This document shows, piece by piece, positions 1 through 6,289 of a DNA stretch of 11,249 nt. Positions within the stretch are counted from its first letter, which is position 1. Each line of letters starts with the position of its first letter. The translations under genes were made by a program, and so were the position numbers. The notes below the pieces were generated by a model. It saw nothing but the letters and a program-made list of their open reading frames with translations, searched no databases and was not told the origin of the DNA. The DNA comes from Acidobacteriaceae bacterium (GTDB lineage Bacteria > Acidobacteriota > Terriglobia > Terriglobales > Acidobacteriaceae), in NCBI GenBank assembly GCA_003133425.1, contig PKXI01000232.1, forward strand, positions 1 to 11,249, in the 5' to 3' direction.

Positions 1-84
1 AGGGCTTTAGCCCCTGAGGTATGCTTTTCGCAGTGTTCGTTTGATAACAGGCCTTTTTCCGCAGCCTGTTTAGCCCCTGGGGGA
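1..84. repeat. Dispersed GGGCTTTAGCCCC repeat, left copy
   Basis: Non-coding repeat at the left edge. It opens with the small perfect hairpin GGGCT-TT-AGCCC (2-13) and continues to AACAGGC (46-52) and GCCTGTT (64-70), a 7-base stem with an 11-base loop. An inverted copy of about 67 bases lies at 9896-9962; both ends match closely (19 of 20 bases between 51-70 and the reverse complement of 9896-9915) while the middle has diverged. The motif TTTAGCCCCTG occurs at 6-16 and again at 69-79, so a second unit seems to start and then stop. The element probably runs past the window edge. From memory, such sequences recur between genes in acidobacterial genomes; that part is inference. Confidence 0.7.
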
Positions 85-201
85 ATGCCGTTGCACGCGA
101 AGGAGCCAGATAGGAGTTCGCCTCCCATATCCTCGCCTCGCCCCCTGCCGCAAAGCGGTATCGACTCAACCCCAATCACGATCGCATCGTCCCGCACCAT
201 C

Positions 202-207
202 TATCAT
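202..207 (+). promoter_or_regulatory. Possible -10 box (TATCAT) just before gltX
   Basis: TATCAT matches TATAAT at five of six positions and ends 10 bases before the gltX ATG. No good -35 lies 16-18 bases upstream and no Shine-Dalgarno sequence precedes the ATG. If real, transcription would begin only a few bases before the start codon. A six-base match is weak evidence; the support comes from similar boxes at brnT, the LolA-like gene and the fucosidase gene. Confidence 0.3.
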
Positions 208-217
208 CAAAAGTGTC

Positions 218-1753
218 ATGACAACCAGGAAAGTCCGCGTCCGCTTTGCCCCTTCCCCCACTGGAATGCTCCACGTGGGCAGTGCGCGGACGGCGCTCTA
301 CAACTGGTTGTTCGCCCGCCGCATGGGCGGCGATTTCCTTCTCCGCATCGAAGATACTGACCTGGAACGCTCCGAAGCCCGCTACGAGGCGCAGTTCATT
401 GCAGACTTGCGCTGGCTGGGCCTCGACTGGGACGAGGGTCCTGTCGACGCCGATGGTCCAGACAAAGGTGCCTACGGACCTTACCGCCAATCCGGCCGCC
501 TCGCCATTTACGCCGAACACACTGAGCGCCTCCTCGCCGAGGGCAAGGCCTACCGCTGCTTCTGCACCCCTGAGGAACTGGAAGCGGAGCGCAACCTTTC
601 AGTCGCCGAGCACCGCCCCCAGGTATACTCCGGCCGCTGCCGCTCTCTGAGTCAGGAAACAATCGACCAACACCTTGCCGCCAGCACGGCCTTCGCAGTG
701 CGTCTCAGGATTCAGGACCACCCGCTGCGCTTTCACGACATGGTTCACGGACCGATCGAGTTCGCCGCGGAGACTGTCAGCGACCCCATATTGGTCCGCT
801 CGGAAATCAACGCCAAAGGTCTGCCCGGCGCAGCCGTTCCGGTCTATAACTACGTAGTCACCGTCGACGATGCCCTCATGGAAATCACGCACGTCATTCG
901 CGGTGATGACCATCTCTCCAACACTCCCAAGCAGGTGGCCATCTACGAGGCCTTCGGCTGGCAAGTGCCGGAGTTTGCGCACCTGCCCACTATTCTCGGC
1001 CCGGACCGCGAGCGGCTTTCCAAGCGCCATGGAGCTACATCCATTGCGAGCTTCCGCGAGGCGGGCTACCTGCCCGAGGCCATGGTGAATTACCTGGCGC
1101 TGCTCGGCTGGGGCGCCGAAGATGGCAAGACCGAGACCTTGACTCTCGAGGAACTTACGCGCGCCTTTTCAATCGAGCGCGTAACACCCAGTCCCGCCAT
1201 CTTCGACTTCGAAAAACTGAACTGGCTTAACCGCCATTACCTCAAGCTGGCCGCGCCCGAGCGACTCGCTGCGCTGGCGTGGGGCTATTTCTCTGACCGC
1301 CTTCCTTCATGGGACTTGAAAGAGGATGGACTTCACAACTGGTTCTGTCGGCTGGTGGCAGTTTTTGCTCCATATGTTGACCATCTCGATCAGCTTCCGG
1401 CTAAGACCGCTTTCGTCTTCGGCTTCGACCCGGAAGCATCGCGAATCAGCGAGGAAAATGCCCCCATACTCGCCGCCGACTCCGCGCGAATTGTGCTCAC
1501 CGAGCTTGCCGACCGAGTCCGCGTCCATTCCGAGCTGGTAACTCCAGAACTGTTCAAAAAGTGGATGAACGAGGTCAAAACCGCAACCGGAATCAAGGGC
1601 AAAGAGTTGTTCCATCCCGTGCGAATTGCACTCACCGGCGCGCACTCGGGGCCGGATTTTGACAAGTTGCTGCCGCTCATCGAAGACGGTGCGGCGCTCG
1701 GTCTCCGCATCGCAACCGTGCGTGAGCGAGTCGAGCGCTTTGTAGGAGTCTGA
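218..1753 (+). CDS. gltX: Glutamyl-tRNA synthetase
   Basis: Cytoplasmic class I aminoacyl-tRNA synthetase that joins glutamate to tRNA-Glu using ATP. The 511-residue length fits a full bacterial enzyme with catalytic core and C-terminal anticodon-binding domain. The N-terminus has the RFAPSPTG signature (9-16) with the HIGH-type box HVGS (19-22); the second ATP-binding signature appears as RLSKR (266-270), a KMSKS variant. A zinc-binding insertion is visible as C114-x-C116 and Y137-xxx-C141. The histidine that E. coli GluRS uses two residues after the last cysteine is a serine here, so the site looks like the Cys-Cys-Tyr-Cys type known from GluQ-RS, but the length argues against a truncated GluQ-RS. 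The ATG at 218 is chosen because it starts directly before the conserved [10 protein letters not shown]; no Shine-Dalgarno sequence precedes it. It is the first gene of a three-gene operon. Whether it discriminates tRNA-Glu from tRNA-Gln cannot be told from this window. Confidence 0.97.
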   Translation: MTTRKVRVRFAPSPTGMLHVGSARTALYNWLFARRMGGDFLLRIEDTDLERSEARYEAQFIADLRWLGLDWDEGPVDADGPDKGAYGPYRQSGRLAIYAEHTERLLAEGKAYRCFCTPEELEAERNLSVAEHRPQVYSGRCRSLSQETIDQHLAASTAFAVRLRIQDHPLRFHDMVHGPIEFAAETVSDPILVRSEINAKGLPGAAVPVYNYVVTVDDALMEITHVIRGDDHLSNTPKQVAIYEAFGWQVPEFAHLPTILGPDRERLSKRHGATSIASFREAGYLPEAMVNYLALLGWGAEDGKTETLTLEELTRAFSIERVTPSPAIFDFEKLNWLNRHYLKLAAPERLAALAWGYFSDRLPSWDLKEDGLHNWFCRLVAVFAPYVDHLDQLPAKTAFVFGFDPEASRISEENAPILAADSARIVLTELADRVRVHSELVTPELFKKWMNEVKTATGIKGKELFHPVRIALTGAHSGPDFDKLLPLIEDGAALGLRIATVRERVERFVGV

Positions 1754-1758
1754 AAGCT

Positions 1759-2247
1759 GTGATCGAAATCTTCTGGATCGGAGTCAAACCGCGCGTGCCG
1801 CTTGCCATTGTGCTGTGTCCAGCCGGCGACGACGCGCTGAAAGCCGACCTCGCCGCATTAAAGCAACGCGGAATTGAAACCATCGTCTCCCTGCTTGAAA
1901 AAGATGAGGCCGAATGGCTCGGGCTTGCGAAAGAGGGCCCGCTGGCCAAGAAGGCTGGATTGCAGTTCCTCTCCCACCCCATTCCCGATGCCAATCCCCC
2001 GTTGAACCCTGCCGCATTCCACGCGTTTATTGCGGGACTCGCCGAACGCCTCGTTGCGGGAGAGCACATTGGCATACATTGCCGCGGCAGCATCGGCAGG
2101 TCCACTGTCACTGCGGCGTGTGCGCTCATCCATCTCGGATGGACGCCAGCCACCGCTCTGGCCGCCGTTCAGGCAGCGCGCGGCTGCGCCGTCCCCGACA
2201 CCCTCGCACAAGAGCGCTGGATTCTCAACTACAGGCCGCTGCCGTGA
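1759..2247 (+). CDS. Dual-specificity/tyrosine phosphatase-like protein
   Basis: Predicted cytoplasmic cysteine-dependent phosphatase of 162 residues. The active-site loop reads HCRGSIGRS (107-115), which fits HC-x5-R-S/T with nucleophile C108 and phosphate-binding R114. The usual Ala-Gly inside the loop is Gly-Ser here. The segment HPIPDANPP places a candidate general acid, D77, about 30 residues before the cysteine, the normal spacing in this superfamily. No signal peptide or membrane segment is seen. The start is GTG at 1759, five bases after the gltX stop, with AGGAG at 1744-1748 inside the gltX 3' end and a 10-base spacing, which points to coupled expression. The end overlaps the next gene by GTGA. 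The substrate is unknown; phosphoprotein, phosphoinositide-like and small phosphate ester are all possible. The family call is firm from the loop plus the acid, the role is not. Confidence 0.85.
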   Translation: MIEIFWIGVKPRVPLAIVLCPAGDDALKADLAALKQRGIETIVSLLEKDEAEWLGLAKEGPLAKKAGLQFLSHPIPDANPPLNPAAFHAFIAGLAERLVAGEHIGIHCRGSIGRSTVTAACALIHLGWTPATALAAVQAARGCAVPDTLAQERWILNYRPLP

Positions 2248-2834
2248 GTGCCCCAGCCCCAACCCCGATCCCCGCACCGGTGATCGACCTCAGCTTCCCC
2301 CACCGCTGGCAGGCCCAGATCCTTCCCACGCGGCCCGTTATCCTGCCTGCGCGACATTTCGTCTATCCGCGTGATGCCGAGGAAGTAGAACGCGGCGCAT
2401 TAGAAGTCCTCATCCGGCCCGAGGCGGTTGAAACCCAACTCTTCCTCGCCACCTGCGCCCTCGGCTTCCGCGACCCCGCCGTTCCCACCGGCCTCTGGTC
2501 CACACCAAAGCCTGAAGAAATCTGTGCCGTCTCCGGCGGCTATGTCTACCTCATCGACACATCCGCGCCCGAGCGGTTCACCATGATTTCTTACCGCCCC
2601 GTGCTTCAGGTTCGCCCACTGGTCGAATCAGCCTTGCTCCTCTTCGTAGGCCATCGATCCATCCTCGCGTGGAGCCGTGACGGCCAGGCCTGGGAGTCAG
2701 AAAAACTCTCCGACGAAGGCGTAACCATCGCCCGCATTGAAGCCAACGTGCTCCGTGGTATCGGCTGGCAAATGCGCACCGACAAGGAAACCCCCTTCGC
2801 ACTCGATCTCCGCACCGGCCTCCCCGTCGCGTAG
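2244..2834 (+). CDS. Conserved-looking hypothetical protein, third gene of the gltX operon
   Basis: Unrecognised protein of 196 residues. The frame is open far upstream, but the start is most likely GTG at 2244, which overlaps the phosphatase stop codon as GTGA, the classic sign of translational coupling; a GTG at 2280 is an alternative. The N-terminus is proline and alanine rich (about residues 2-12). Then comes a mixed alpha/beta sequence without signal peptide or clear membrane helix. The C-terminal third looks like paired beta strands (LLLFVGHRSILAWSRDGQAW, then IARIEANVLRGIGWQ), somewhat like one or two blades of a repeat-bearing beta fold, but no family motif is recognised. There is one cysteine around residue 73 and one near residue 92. 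Codon use and GC content match gltX, so the reading frame looks genuine. Function unknown; co-expression with gltX and the phosphatase is the only clue. Confidence 0.75.
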   Translation: MSAPAPTPIPAPVIDLSFPHRWQAQILPTRPVILPARHFVYPRDAEEVERGALEVLIRPEAVETQLFLATCALGFRDPAVPTGLWSTPKPEEICAVSGGYVYLIDTSAPERFTMISYRPVLQVRPLVESALLLFVGHRSILAWSRDGQAWESEKLSDEGVTIARIEANVLRGIGWQMRTDKETPFALDLRTGLPVA

Positions 2835-2945
2835 TTTAATTCCCTGTTCTCAGGAGATTCCCCCCAACCTTCTCCCATCGGCCTCGCGCCAACCAGTTCT
2901 GGAGGGGCATTGAATCGCAATTCGCTTCTCAATGGCCTTCGACCC
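2835..2945. other. Convergent intergenic gap, no clear terminator
   Basis: This 111-base stretch separates two genes that end facing each other. The best structure is CATTGA...TCAATG around 2909-2936 with a 15-base loop, too weak and without a T-run to call a terminator. Nothing else is seen. Confidence 0.4.
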
Positions 2946-4196
2946 TCACCTCCGCCGCATCGCCGCCCCGGCAACCGGCACTCGCTTCGCCGAATTCTTC
3001 TTGGCCTGCTCCGCCCGCACGTGCTGCGGCAAGATGGTCTCATAAGTGGCGTAGACTCCTTCAAACACTGAGTCCCAACTGGCAGTGAGCGCATGAGCAC
3101 GAGCAGCTTCGCGCATGACGGCATGTTTCACCGGATCGGCCAGAGTTCCCGCAACGGCCGCGGCGAACTGCTCGTCTGGCACAACGCAGCCGGTCTGGCC
3201 GTCGCGGACGATAGTGCACGGCCCGCCGTCCGGAGTCACGATTGCCGGAACGCCGCTGGCCAACGCCTCCAGTACCACGTTGCCGAAGGTATCCGTATGC
3301 GATGGAAACACAAAGAGGTCCATGTTAGCGTAGGCAGTCGACAGCTCTTCGCCCTTCAGCACGCCCGCAAACTCCGCGCGCGGCAAGCGCCGCCGCAGCC
3401 ACGCCTCCTCGGAGCCGTGACCGACAATGAGAAAGCGGAAGCTCTTGTGTCCTGCCCGCTCCAGTTCTGCCTGTACCTGGGCGAGCAGTGCCACATTCTT
3501 CTCAACGGACAGCCGCCCCACAAATCCAAGAATCTGATCGCGGTCTTCGGGGTCGCGCCTGCGCTTGTCCGGATGGAAGAGTTCAGCGTCTACCCCGCGC
3601 AGCATCAGGTGGCAGGGCCGTCCAGTCGTTTGCTCCAACACCCTGCAGAGTTCGGGATTGGGCGCGAACAGAACGCGCGCGCCGGAGTAGAGAATCGAAG
3701 CCGCTGCCATCGTCAGGTCTTCGATCTTCCGGCCGGTTGCCGCGGATTGGCGGCGCGGCAGCAGGCGCAGAAACCAATTTGAGCGCCGCGCAAGGTACTC
3801 GTGGACATTTGTGTGCCAACTGGCGGCCAGCGGCAACTCGAGGTGGTGAGCCAGTCCCGCGCCCAGCATCCCCACCTCGCTGGGCCCGGTGATGTGGATC
3901 AGGTCCGGTTGAAACCGCTCCAGCACTTCGCCGATCAGCGGAATGTGGCGCAGAAATGCAGGATCGAAGCGGAGGTCTTTTTCCAGCGCAAAAGAGAGAA
4001 AGCCCCGCGGCAACTCGAGCGTCCACACACTGCCTTCCTCGGTAACCACCTGCGCACGGTCTCCCGCGCGAACACAGAGAAAAGGAAGATTGCGCCGCCG
4101 CGCGAACGCTTCAAAGTGGCGGCTGGTGTGCGCAACCCCATTCACCTCGTGGAACGAATCCGGAAAGTAGGCCACGCGTGGCGCGGATACGTTCAT
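2946..4196 (-). CDS. GT4 glycosyltransferase, MgtA/PimB-like
   Basis: GT-B fold glycosyltransferase of family GT4, 416 residues, predicted to act at the inner face of the cytoplasmic membrane and move a sugar from a nucleotide donor to a lipid acceptor. Seen motifs: VNGVAHTS loop (18-25), SWHTNVHEY (127-134), RGVDAELFHP (200-209), GFVGRLSVEK (224-233), LIVGHGSEE (256-264), and the donor-site segment SHTDTFGNVVLEALASG (299-315), where D302 and E310 form the E-x7-E element with Asp in place of the first Glu, as in MgtA-type enzymes. The C-terminal 25 residues are basic and variable. The start is uncertain: ATG 4196 gives the expected family N-terminus (MNVSAPRVAYFPDSF) but lacks a Shine-Dalgarno sequence; ATG 4253 has GGAG six bases upstream and adds 19 unremarkable residues; the TTG at 4268 looks unlikely. 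It follows the PHP gene on the same strand by about 107 bases. The exact sugar and lipid are not readable from the sequence. Confidence 0.88.
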   Translation of the reverse strand: MNVSAPRVAYFPDSFHEVNGVAHTSRHFEAFARRRNLPFLCVRAGDRAQVVTEEGSVWTLELPRGFLSFALEKDLRFDPAFLRHIPLIGEVLERFQPDLIHITGPSEVGMLGAGLAHHLELPLAASWHTNVHEYLARRSNWFLRLLPRRQSAATGRKIEDLTMAAASILYSGARVLFAPNPELCRVLEQTTGRPCHLMLRGVDAELFHPDKRRRDPEDRDQILGFVGRLSVEKNVALLAQVQAELERAGHKSFRFLIVGHGSEEAWLRRRLPRAEFAGVLKGEELSTAYANMDLFVFPSHTDTFGNVVLEALASGVPAIVTPDGGPCTIVRDGQTGCVVPDEQFAAAVAGTLADPVKHAVMREAARAHALTASWDSVFEGVYATYETILPQHVRAEQAKKNSAKRVPVAGAAMRRR

Positions 4197-4204
4197 GGGA
4201 CAGC

Positions 4205-4296
4205 AAGCGGAGTTGGCGGAGTTGTCAATGCTGGCAGTCCCATCGAGTCCCATGACTAACTCCGCCAACGCGCGCGTAGCGCGGCAAACTCCGCTT
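4205..4296 (-). promoter_or_regulatory. Structured leader between PHP gene and GT4 gene
   Basis: The gap holds nested inverted repeats. GTTGGCGGAGTT (4212-4223) pairs perfectly with AACTCCGCCAAC (4258-4269), and AAGCGGAGTT (4205-4214) pairs with AACTCCGCTT (4287-4296). Between the outer and inner arms sits the small hairpin CGCGC-GTA-GCGCG (4271-4283), so the RNA could form a branched fold. The inner loop has AGTCCCAT twice (4236-4243, 4246-4253). In the transcript the inner arm contains the GGAG that could serve the ATG at 4253, so folding would hide that ribosome site. A regulatory role is inference; part of the stretch may instead be coding if the upstream ATG is used. Confidence 0.5.
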
Positions 4297-4303
4297 CAAC
4301 CCT

Positions 4304-5464
4304 TCAGCCGTCGTTCTCACCCAGCGCCAGCCGCAGTTGGTGCGAATCGTTCCACGCAATCCGCAAGCCGCCGGCCACCGGAGCCCTGCCCAGCAGTTGA
4401 ACCAGCGCGATCACGCCCCGAATCAATAGCGGCGACGACTGCTTTGGCCACAGCTCACTGAGCGGCCGCAGCACGCCGTGCGTATCGGGATGATAGACGC
4501 GCTCGTCCCAGTTGCGCGAGCCCTGCGGAAACTCAGGATAGTTGCGCACCGCGTCAATTGTCGACTGCAGCAGCCGCTGCTTCCAAGGCTCGGCATACTG
4601 TGGCATGAACAGCACGTTGCTCTTTCGCTGGCGGCGAATCTCGTGGACAAATTCAGTAAAGCTGGATGCGTTGCTCAGGTTGATGTTGGCGTTCGGCTCT
4701 ACGCCGTGGCGGTCGCCGCCGGAAATCAGCAGCATGTTCCACTTTTCAGCCAGCCGGCGCACGGCGCGGTTCTCGTCCCAGTTGCGCAGCCCGTTCAATT
4801 CCAACGCGTGGAGGAAGGCGCCGTTCTTCTGCAAAAATTCGTTCACCAGAAACTGGTGCTTTTCCCTCCCGATCAGGTAGAGGTCCCACATCGGATGATT
4901 GAAGACCACCAGCACGTTCGGTTCGTTGTGAAGCGCCCTGAGAATCTCCCTGAGGCGCTCGTCACTCGGCTGCGCTGTAAACTCATGCAGCGTCGCCATC
5001 CACTGCGCCGCGTGGGCGCTGGGCAGGTTGTGAACGCCAAGGTGGAAGGCCTGCACTCCGCCGTAGGGAGCGCTCCACTCCACCGACACCGGAATCTGGC
5101 GGGCACTGGGCACAGTGCGCAGCAGCATCGGCGCATTGATGTTGTCGTGGTCGGTGAGAGACACCATCGACGCCAGGCCAAGCCTTTCGATCTGCCTGCT
5201 CTCGAGATCAAAGGCTAGCTTCGGAGTCATGGGAGGCGTCCAGTAGCTGGCCGCATAGTTGACGCGCACCCCGCGCATCTCCTCCGCACGCCGCTCCAGC
5301 CGCGTCAGCAGCGGGCGCATCACGGGGAACTGGTTGCCGAAGTTAGCTAGAAAATCCAGCGTTTCGTGGGACTGGTTAGTGTGGCCGTGCAATGAGATTC
5401 CGGTCGTGAAGCCCCTCGGCGCATCCTTGTCGCGCCAGAGATAGGAGATAGTCGCACTGGGCAT
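4304..5464 (-). CDS. PHP-domain metal-dependent phosphoesterase
   Basis: Predicted cytoplasmic phosphoesterase of the PHP superfamily, 386 residues. The full metal-ligand set of the family can be followed: H26-G-H28 in SLHGHTNQSHE, D105-H106 in SLTDHDN, E129 in VEWSAP, H141 or H145 in HLGVHN, H190 in VFNHPMWD, and D251-x-H253 in SGGDRHG. No signal peptide is seen; one short hydrophobic stretch lies near residues 346-359. The start is the ATG at 5464, which has an excellent Shine-Dalgarno AAGGAGG four to five bases upstream; the frame stays open to a TTG at 5560 but that is not favoured. It leads a - strand pair with the GT4 glycosyltransferase. The substrate is unknown: PHP enzymes hydrolyse histidinol phosphate, nucleotides, phosphoglycans or DNA ends. 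The pairing suggests a sugar- or lipid-phosphate, which is inference only. Confidence 0.85.
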   Translation of the reverse strand: MPSATISYLWRDKDAPRGFTTGISLHGHTNQSHETLDFLANFGNQFPVMRPLLTRLERRAEEMRGVRVNYAASYWTPPMTPKLAFDLESRQIERLGLASMVSLTDHDNINAPMLLRTVPSARQIPVSVEWSAPYGGVQAFHLGVHNLPSAHAAQWMATLHEFTAQPSDERLREILRALHNEPNVLVVFNHPMWDLYLIGREKHQFLVNEFLQKNGAFLHALELNGLRNWDENRAVRRLAEKWNMLLISGGDRHGVEPNANINLSNASSFTEFVHEIRRQRKSNVLFMPQYAEPWKQRLLQSTIDAVRNYPEFPQGSRNWDERVYHPDTHGVLRPLSELWPKQSSPLLIRGVIALVQLLGRAPVAGGLRIAWNDSHQLRLALGENDG

Positions 5465-5466
5465 GG

Positions 5467-5475
5467 CTCCTCCTT
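5467..5475 (-). promoter_or_regulatory. Strong ribosome binding site of the PHP gene
   Basis: Read on the minus strand this is AAGGAGGAG, ending two bases before the ATG at 5464, with the AGGAGG core at a four-base spacing. It decides the start codon against the TTG at 5560. Confidence 0.8.
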
Positions 5476-5580
5476 CATCCGCAATCGTGCTCGGATTACT
5501 ATTCTCAGTGTCCGGTCTGGCAGTGAATGGATGGTGAATATCCAGCGAATTACCCTTCAATTAAAGACGGTACCCATAAG

Positions 5581-5592
5581 GTTACCTGTAAC
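5581..5592. promoter_or_regulatory. Possible operator GTTAC-CT-GTAAC upstream of brnTA
   Basis: A perfect 12-base inverted repeat lies about 90 bases before brnT in the A/T-richer divergent gap. Its right half is part of TGTAACT (5587-5593), which recurs exactly at 5669-5675 over the brnT -10 box. BrnA-type antitoxins repress their own promoters, so these could be binding half-sites. The match is short and could be chance. Confidence 0.3.
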
Positions 5593-5642
5593 TTCCAAGA
5601 ATACCGGGAAAACGGTCAGCGTTTCATCCAGGGTTGAATCGC

Positions 5643-5671
5643 TTGACAGGCGAGCGCGTAGTGTCTATTGT
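5643..5671 (+). promoter_or_regulatory. Sigma-70-type promoter of brnTA with overlapping inverted repeat
   Basis: TTGACA (5643-5648) is a perfect -35 box, followed after exactly 17 bases by TATTGT (5666-5671), a four-of-six -10. Transcription should start near 5678, about at the ATG at 5680, so the mRNA is expected to be leaderless or nearly so. The inverted repeat GTAGT (5658-5662) and ACTAC (5673-5677) straddles the -10 box and is a natural place for autorepression by BrnA. The boxes are seen; the start site and repression are inferred. Confidence 0.7.
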
Positions 5672-5679
5672 AACTACAT

Positions 5680-6027
5680 ATGTTGTTCGATCTCGGCACT
5701 TCCGAGTTGGAATGGCCCGAGTTCGAATGGGATGCAGCAAAGGCGCGAAGTAATCTCATGGTGCATGGAGTCAGCTTCCCGGCAGCCTCTGGAGTATTCC
5801 TCGATCCTTTGCGACTGGAAGATGCCGACGCTCGCGAAGATTATGGCGAAGAACGCTACGTTACTGTTGGGTTTGCAAGTCAAGTGCTGCTTGTGGTCGT
5901 CTTCACTTTTCGCGGCCAGCGCATTAGGCTCATCTCAGCCAGAAAGGCGAATCGAAATGAGGAAGAAGAGTACCGAAACCGTCGTCTTCCGCCTGGACCC
6001 CAGGAATCCGCCTCAAATGACGGCTGA
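5680..6027 (+). CDS. brnT: BrnT-family ribonuclease toxin
   Basis: Toxin of a type II toxin-antitoxin pair; BrnT proteins have a RelE-like fold and cut RNA, stopping translation until bound by BrnA. The 115-residue sequence shows the family pattern in order: FEWD (15-18) and K21, N25 with HGVSF (29-33), FLDP (40-43), GEERY (56-60), a hydrophobic strand (70-77) and RIRLISARKA (81-90), followed by the acidic EEEEY. Typical BrnT proteins end soon after this point; here about 17 further residues, rich in proline and arginine, overlap the antitoxin gene. The ATG at 5680 has no Shine-Dalgarno sequence and sits next to the predicted transcription start, so translation may be leaderless. The toxin-first order and overlap with brnA fit the family. 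No inactivating change is seen. Confidence 0.9.
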   Translation: MLFDLGTSELEWPEFEWDAAKARSNLMVHGVSFPAASGVFLDPLRLEDADAREDYGEERYVTVGFASQVLLVVVFTFRGQRIRLISARKANRNEEEEYRNRRLPPGPQESASNDG

Positions 6028-6268
6028 AGAAATCCGCGCTCTCAAGCGGATGCCGGACAAGGCGATCGATTATAGCGAGATTCCACCCCTCCAGGGCCAC
6101 CAGTGGACAACCCCTGGAGCGCTGGTCCCCACAGAGAACAAGCAACAGGTCACACTGCGTCTCGATACCGAGGTGATCGCGTTCTTTCGCGCCACCGGAC
6201 GGCGCTATCAGAGCCGCATGAACGCCGTTTTGCGCGAGTATGTGAATGCCAACCGAAGGGCCGGTTAG
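5957..6268 (+). CDS. brnA: BrnA-family antitoxin
   Basis: Antitoxin of 103 residues that binds and neutralises BrnT and, in studied examples, represses the operon as a DNA-binding dimer. The C-terminal part is the ribbon-helix-helix DNA-binding domain: KQQVTLRLDTEVIAFFRATG, then RRYQSRMNAVLREYV (62-96). The N-terminal half has the family features PQMTAEEIRAL and the acidic IDYSEIPPL, the likely toxin-binding region. The start ATG at 5957 is preceded by AAGG nine bases away and gives an N-terminus (MRKKST) usual for this family; it lies inside brnT, giving a 71-base overlap in another frame. A later ATG at 6017 would remove the overlap but cut off the family N-terminus. The gene ends 21 bases before the stop of the convergent LOG gene. 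Confidence 0.9.
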   Translation: MRKKSTETVVFRLDPRNPPQMTAEEIRALKRMPDKAIDYSEIPPLQGHQWTTPGALVPTENKQQVTLRLDTEVIAFFRATGRRYQSRMNAVLREYVNANRRAG

Positions 6269-6289
6269 CAGTTCTCTCCCAAGCTCGAG

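Noticed and set aside
85..217. Leader peptide or T-box before gltX
   Set aside because: No T-box core sequence, no specifier stem and no terminator-antiterminator pair could be seen; the short open frame at 85-360 runs into gltX out of frame without a ribosome site.
4478..5218. 246-codon open frame on the + strand over the PHP gene
   Set aside because: It is a shadow in a GC-rich coding region; the minus strand carries the full PHP metal-ligand set and a strong ribosome site.
5531..5956. In-frame upstream extension of brnA
   Set aside because: The open frame runs through the promoter and most of brnT, and its translation has no family similarity before the methionine at 5957.
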